Of a stretch of DNA of 6,292 nucleotides, positions 5,324 through 6,292 are shown in pieces. This stretch comes from Crocinitomix sp. (lineage in GTDB: Bacteria > Bacteroidota > Bacteroidia > Flavobacteriales_D > Crocinitomicaceae), in the NCBI GenBank assembly GCA_020849935.1, contig JADZFJ010000249.1, forward strand, positions 1 through 6,292. Reading direction: 5' to 3'. Position 1 is the stretch's first letter. Each line of letters starts with the position of its first letter. Under the pieces are notes generated by a model. It had not been told where the DNA came from. It did not search any database and worked only from the letters and a program-made list of their open reading frames with translations. The position numbers and the translations under genes are program-made.

Positions 5324-6292
5324 ATGTTGGAAATAGCTCGAATTAGAGAGAACAAAACGGAAATAATCGAACGATTAAAAGTTCGAAATTTGGATGTGAA
5401 CGAAAAGGTTGAAACAATCTTGCGAATTGATGAAGAATGGAGAAGCGCCAAACAAACGCTCGAGAATGTTTTAGCTGAATCAAATGGTAATGCCAAAATT
5501 ATCGCTCAACTTATGCGCGAAGGGAAGTTGGACGAGGCAAATGCGGCAAAAGCAAGAGGAATCCAACTAAAAGAAGAAGAAAAATCATTGGTTGAAAATG
5601 TAAATCTAAAAGCAAACGAATTACAAGACTTGTTGTATGAATTGCCCAATGTTCCAAATAACCTTGTTCCAAAAGGAAAATTGGATACCGATAACGAAGT
5701 GGTTTCTCAAGCAGGAACAATTCCTACTGTTCAACCATTTTGGCAACCACATTGGGAGTTGGCTAAAAAGTATGACATCATTGATTTTGAACTTGGGGTT
5801 AAAGTAACAGGCGCAGGGTTTCCATTTTATAAAGGTAAAGGGGCACGAATTCAAAGAGCACTTATCAATTTCTTTTTGGATGAGGCACGCGATGCGGGTT
5901 ATACAGAAATTATTCCACCGTTTGTTGTAAATCAAGCGTCTGGATACGGTACGGGTCAATTGCCTGATAAAGTGGGACAAATGTATCACGATGCGCAAGA
6001 TGATTTGTATTTAATTCCAACCGCTGAAGTTCCTTTAACCAATATCTACCGAGATGTTTTATTAAAAGAAAGTGATTTTCCAATCAAGTTAACAGGTTAT
6101 ACGCCATGCTTCCGTCGCGAAGCTGGATCTTATGGTAGTGATGTGCGAGGATTAAACCGTTTGCATCAATTTGACAAAGTAGAAATCGTTCGAATTGAAC
6201 ACCCAGATCAATCATACGCAGTGCTGGATCAAATGGTCGCTTATGTACAAGGATTATTAACCAAATTAGAACTACCTTACCGAACATTAAGA
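5324..6292 (+). CDS. serS: Seryl-tRNA synthetase, partial, 3' end beyond the right edge
   Basis: The frame is open from ATG at 5324 to the last base, giving 323 residues of an enzyme usually about 420-430 long; class II motif 3 is therefore missing from view. It charges tRNA-Ser with serine in the cytoplasm. Residues 1-110 are the N-terminal domain, with the long charged antiparallel coiled coil at about 28-103 that grips the tRNA long variable arm. The catalytic domain follows: F-Y-K-G-K-G-A-R-I-Q-R-A-L near 168-180, motif 1 ending I-P-P-F at 197-200, the serine-binding T-A-E at 233-235, and motif 2 F-R-R-E-A-G-S-Y-G-S-D-V-R-G-L at 263-277 followed by H-Q-F-D-K-V-E. An ATG at 5290 was excluded because it meets a stop after seven codons. 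Confidence 0.96.
   Translation, partial: MLEIARIRENKTEIIERLKVRNLDVNEKVETILRIDEEWRSAKQTLENVLAESNGNAKIIAQLMREGKLDEANAAKARGIQLKEEEKSLVENVNLKANELQDLLYELPNVPNNLVPKGKLDTDNEVVSQAGTIPTVQPFWQPHWELAKKYDIIDFELGVKVTGAGFPFYKGKGARIQRALINFFLDEARDAGYTEIIPPFVVNQASGYGTGQLPDKVGQMYHDAQDDLYLIPTAEVPLTNIYRDVLLKESDFPIKLTGYTPCFRREAGSYGSDVRGLNRLHQFDKVEIVRIEHPDQSYAVLDQMVAYVQGLLTKLELPYRTLR

Noticed and set aside
1..6292. CRISPR arrays, tRNA or rRNA genes, insertion sequences, integrase sites, toxin-antitoxin or defence genes
   Set aside because: I looked for repeats, cloverleaf-like segments, terminal inverted repeats and characteristic motifs and saw none. Nearly all of the window is explained by conserved housekeeping genes.

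Overview
This window is ordinary chromosomal housekeeping DNA from an AT-rich member of the Bacteroidota, most likely the order Flavobacteriales. The evidence is the gldB-gldC gliding-motility pair, the outer-membrane barrel type at the left edge, TAnnTTTG-type promoter elements instead of a sigma70 -10 box, the absence of Shine-Dalgarno sequences, and a ribosomal protein carrying the C-terminal helix-hairpin-helix domain seen in this phylum. The family cannot be fixed from the sequence alone.

Layout from left to right. A leftward gene for a signal-peptide-bearing outer-membrane beta-barrel protein runs off the left edge (1-461). Divergent from it is a two-gene rightward operon, gldB-gldC (520-1867), overlapping by 8 bp. 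Convergent with gldC is a leftward pair: a deoxynucleoside kinase gene (2570-3184) followed 77 bp later by engB, a ribosome-assembly GTPase (1878-2492). Divergent from the kinase is a rightward EamA-type transporter gene (3303-4214). Then comes the ribosomal operon rplU-rpmA (4284-5209), with a good promoter before it and a perfect 10-bp stem terminator after it. Last is the first three quarters of serS (5324-6292), cut by the right edge.

The gldBC products belong to the gliding and type IX secretion apparatus. engB, rplU, rpmA and serS serve ribosome assembly and translation. The kinase would salvage deoxynucleosides.

Two things stand out. First, the deoxynucleoside kinase reading frame is interrupted by a single in-frame TAG at codon 152, where the family has a conserved tyrosine, yet the 52 codons after it are intact and family-like. 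This is a fresh nonsense mutation, a sequence error, or a read-through site. Second, ribosomal protein L27 carries an 80-residue helix-hairpin-helix tail, while the neighbouring L21 is of plain length. In related Flavobacteriia I recall that tail on L21. I found no mobile element, CRISPR array, tRNA, rRNA or phage gene, and no convincing new multi-gene system.
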